A DNA stretch of 64,000 nt, taken from contig DJOT01000035.1 in the NCBI GenBank assembly GCA_002439095.1, positions 1-64,000 of the forward strand. The letters are read 5' to 3'. The notes below the pieces were generated by a model. That model was not told the DNA's origin. It made no database searches and was given only the letters and a program-made list of their open reading frames with translations. Below are positions 61,922 through 64,000 of the stretch, piece after piece. The translations under genes were made by a program, and so were the position numbers. This DNA is from Bacteroidales bacterium UBA6431 (GTDB taxonomy: Bacteria; Bacteroidota; Bacteroidia; Bacteroidales; UBA932). Positions within the stretch are counted from its first letter, which is position 1. The number at the start of each line of letters is the position of its first letter.

Positions 61922-62356
61922 ATGAAAGTAAAGATAATCAACAGAAGCGCCAACCCCCTGCCGGAGTACGCCACTCTTCTCTCAGCCGGTATGGACTTGA
62001 GGGCCAATATTGAGGAGGCGGTTGTCCTCCACCCGCTGGAGCGTGTGATCATCCCGACAGGACTCTTCGTGGAAATCCCCGCCGGACATGAGATACAGAT
62101 CCGACCGCGCAGCGGACTCGCCATAAAAAAAGGTATAACGGTCATCAATGCCCCCGGCACAGTAGATGCCGACTACAGGGGAGAAATCAAAGTCGGACTG
62201 GTCAACCTCAGCCAAGAGGATTTCACCATAGGGAAAGGCGAAAGAATAGCCCAGATGGTCCTCGCGGCACATGGAAAAATCGAATGGGAAGAAGCGGATG
62301 AACTTGGAGAGACGGGACGTGGAGACGGCGGCTTCGGAAGCACTGGAATGAAATGA
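61922..62356 (+). CDS. dut: Deoxyuridine 5'-triphosphate nucleotidohydrolase
   Basis: Hydrolyses dUTP to dUMP. The 144-residue trimeric-type dUTPase shows the five motifs: [47 protein letters not shown] and [10 protein letters not shown]. It starts one base after the LptF/G stop and overlaps murF by 4 bases (ATGA). Confidence 0.97.
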   Translation: MKVKIINRSANPLPEYATLLSAGMDLRANIEEAVVLHPLERVIIPTGLFVEIPAGHEIQIRPRSGLAIKKGITVINAPGTVDADYRGEIKVGLVNLSQEDFTIGKGERIAQMVLAAHGKIEWEEADELGETGRGDGGFGSTGMK

Positions 62357-63669
62357 TTGATATGCAGATAGAAGAATTATACAAGAAGTATTGCAACTGC
62401 CGGTTCAGGGTCACCACCGACACGCGCAAGATCAGGGGCGGGGAAATGTTCTTCGCTCTCAAAGGGGAGAACTTCGACGGCAACGATTTCGTTGAGACCG
62501 CATTGCGCAACGGAGCATACTGGGCCGTCACCGACAGGGAGTCCATTCCGGAGGGACGCGGCATCATAAAAGTTGAAAACAGCCTCAAGGCCCTGCAGGA
62601 TCTAGCTTCCTACCACAGAGGCCAGATGGGTGACGGACGACTTCCTGTCATCGCCCTTACCGGGACCAACGGCAAGACGACCACAAAAAACCTCATCAAG
62701 GAAGTCTTGTCATGCAGGTATAAAGTCACGGCCACAGAAGGCAACCTGAACAACGACATCGGTGTGCCGCTCTCACTCCTCAGGATCACTCCAAGGACGC
62801 AGATCGCCGTGATAGAAATGGGAGCCAGCCATCCGGACGACATCGCCAAACTTGTCAGAATCTGCAAACCGGACTACGGCCTGATCACTAACATAGGGAA
62901 AGGGCATCTTCTCGGATTCGGCTCATATAAAGGAGTCAAGCAGGCCAAAGGAGAACTATACAAATGGCTCGGCGAGCACAGGTACTCACTGATTTTCCTC
63001 AATGAAGACGATGAGGTACTGCGCCGCATGGCATCCTCCCAGCCCTGCCACATCTTCGGCTACGGCCTTGAATATCAGAGTGCTGAAATACTCCCGACTA
63101 CTCCGGAAGAGCCGTTCCTGCGGATAAAGCTTGACGGTCAGATCATAAGTACCAACCTCATGGGGGCTTACAATGCCGACAACGTCCTCGCCGCCATCGC
63201 CGTAGGCGACCGTTTCGGTGTGACCCGCAAGGAGGCGATAGCCGCCATAGAACGCTATATTCCGGACAACAGCCGCTCCCAGATGGTGCGTACGGAGCGC
63301 AACACCCTGATTGTCGATGCCTACAACGCCAATCCGTCATCCATGGCCGCCGCCCTCGACAGCTTCGCAGCCATACAGTCGGAACGTAAGGCAGTGATGC
63401 TCGGGGACATGAAGGAGCTCGGAGACGAATCTCTGTCCGAACACTGCAAGGTACTGGAGCGCCTCCGCAAGGAAATGCCGGAAGCCTACTTTGTGGGCGA
63501 GGAATTCAAGAAGGCCCTCGGCAAAGACGGAAGAGAACCTGGATGGAAATGGTTCGAAGACTCCGCCGCACTTGCCGCCTATCTCAAAGAGAATCCGGTG
63601 AATGAAGCCACAGTGCTGATAAAGGGCTCGCATTCAACGGAAATGGAGAAAGTCGTCCCGGAGTTATAA
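62353..63669 (+). CDS. murF: UDP-N-acetylmuramoyl-tripeptide--D-alanyl-D-alanine ligase
   Basis: Adds D-Ala-D-Ala to the cell-wall precursor. The 438-residue Mur ligase has the N-terminal substrate domain ([20 protein letters not shown]), P-loop GTNGKTTTK (about 103-111), [19 protein letters not shown], and the C-terminal domain with [10 protein letters not shown]. Length is usual. It closes the tgt operon. Its stop overlaps that of the converging gene by 6 bases. Confidence 0.96.
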   Translation: MIDMQIEELYKKYCNCRFRVTTDTRKIRGGEMFFALKGENFDGNDFVETALRNGAYWAVTDRESIPEGRGIIKVENSLKALQDLASYHRGQMGDGRLPVIALTGTNGKTTTKNLIKEVLSCRYKVTATEGNLNNDIGVPLSLLRITPRTQIAVIEMGASHPDDIAKLVRICKPDYGLITNIGKGHLLGFGSYKGVKQAKGELYKWLGEHRYSLIFLNEDDEVLRRMASSQPCHIFGYGLEYQSAEILPTTPEEPFLRIKLDGQIISTNLMGAYNADNVLAAIAVGDRFGVTRKEAIAAIERYIPDNSRSQMVRTERNTLIVDAYNANPSSMAAALDSFAAIQSERKAVMLGDMKELGDESLSEHCKVLERLRKEMPEAYFVGEEFKKALGKDGREPGWKWFEDSAALAAYLKENPVNEATVLIKGSHSTEMEKVVPEL

Positions 63670-64000
63670 ATTCAGACGATACTGGAGTTTCAGCTCACCC
63701 CGCCCCTCCTTGGGCTCAGGATTCCACGGATAAGCCATCATTGAGGCGCGCAGCCAGATGCTGTGCGCCTTGTTTATATGCCATGCAAGGTACAGCGAAG
63801 CATTCCAGCCCCTACCATAATAGGCGGGGACATTGAAACTTCCCGGGGCGTCATGCTCATAGGCATAGATCCTGTCATCCCAATTGTCGATTTTGAAGAC
63901 TCCGCCACGCAGACGCATATCAAACTTCTCCCCATCAAAGCCGCCGCCAAGATAGGAAAGCCATGCGAAATCCTTGCACCACAAGGCGTTATACCGCCAT
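63664..64000 (-). CDS. C-terminal part of an outer-membrane barrel protein (cut by window edge)
   Basis: The last 110 or so residues are visible; the frame is open to the right edge (WRYNALWCKDFAW), so the gene continues outside. Alternating strands with DDRIYAYEHDAPGSFNVPAYYGRGW and the final LKLQYRLNL are typical of an outer-membrane barrel end. The pattern recalls the C-terminal barrel of large Bacteroidota helix-hairpin-helix proteins; that link is from memory and tentative. Confidence 0.6.
   Translation of the reverse strand, partial: WRYNALWCKDFAWLSYLGGGFDGEKFDMRLRGGVFKIDNWDDRIYAYEHDAPGSFNVPAYYGRGWNASLYLAWHINKAHSIWLRASMMAYPWNPEPKEGRGELKLQYRLNL

Noticed and set aside
1..64000. CRISPR array or diversity-generating retroelement
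   Set aside because: No regularly spaced repeats, cas genes, reverse transcriptase or template/variable repeat pair was seen.

Overview
The window looks like chromosomal DNA of a member of the Bacteroidota, most likely order Bacteroidales. The evidence is repeated promoters of the TTTG / 19-20 bp / TAnnTTTG type, lipoprotein signals ending in a cysteine, a TonB plug protein, split glycine dehydrogenase genes, a Rho factor with a long basic N-terminal region, and a two-layer envelope machinery (LptD, LptF/G family, SPOR amidase). The genus cannot be fixed from sequence reading alone.

Bases 1 to about 17,845 are an integrated mobile element, or the right part of one. Its integrase end abuts the 3' end of mnmE; no left end is recognisable, so it probably starts outside the window. 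From left to right it holds: an AT-rich subtilisin-like protease resembling the IetS half of an IetAS anti-phage pair; a 1.5 kb block with no convincing gene but packed with strong stem-loops, read here as a possible giant structured RNA on the minus strand; three paralogous beta-rich 'GSAKGVTA' proteins (DUF6266-like); a reversed pair of lipoprotein genes, one broken by an in-frame TAG; a further unknown protein; a phage-type lysis set (GH24 endolysin, small membrane coiled-coil protein, Rz-like protein); an Abi/HEPN defence protein; and a minus-strand replication and integration set (DUF6371 primase-like protein, RecA-fold ATPase, excisionase-like HTH protein, coiled-coil protein, tyrosine integrase, and a protein with a zinc ribbon and five HTH units). 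No capsid, portal, terminase or relaxase gene is recognisable.

Bases 17,846 to 37,605 are core genome: mnmE; a NifU-like scaffold and GGGtGRT protein pair behind a divergent promoter with a palindrome; a C_GCAxxG_C_C protein coupled to a TGS-domain nucleoside kinase; upp; rho; an LptD-like protein divergent from a cell-wall amidase; dnaA; rpe; birA divergent from ftsH; cdsA and psd; a HAD phosphatase; and a lone TonB plug lipoprotein.

Bases 37,660 to 51,553 hold tRNA-Cys, two phospholipid synthesis genes (CDP-alcohol phosphotransferase, cardiolipin synthase), a ureohydrolase-fold protein, a glycine cleavage operon (unknown protein, gcvT, gcvH, gcvPA, gcvPB, DUF5715-like protein), trmO behind an M23 peptidase and a HerA-like ATPase, aqpZ, a solo tyrosine recombinase and tRNA-Phe.

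Bases 51,632 to 64,000 hold a PatB-type C-S lyase, a five-gene polyamine uptake operon that starts with an outer-membrane barrel (porin-like, potA, potB, potC, potD), a nucleoside-type MFS transporter, a tightly overlapped tgt-lptF/G-dut-murF operon, and the C-terminal end of an outer-membrane barrel gene cut by the window edge.
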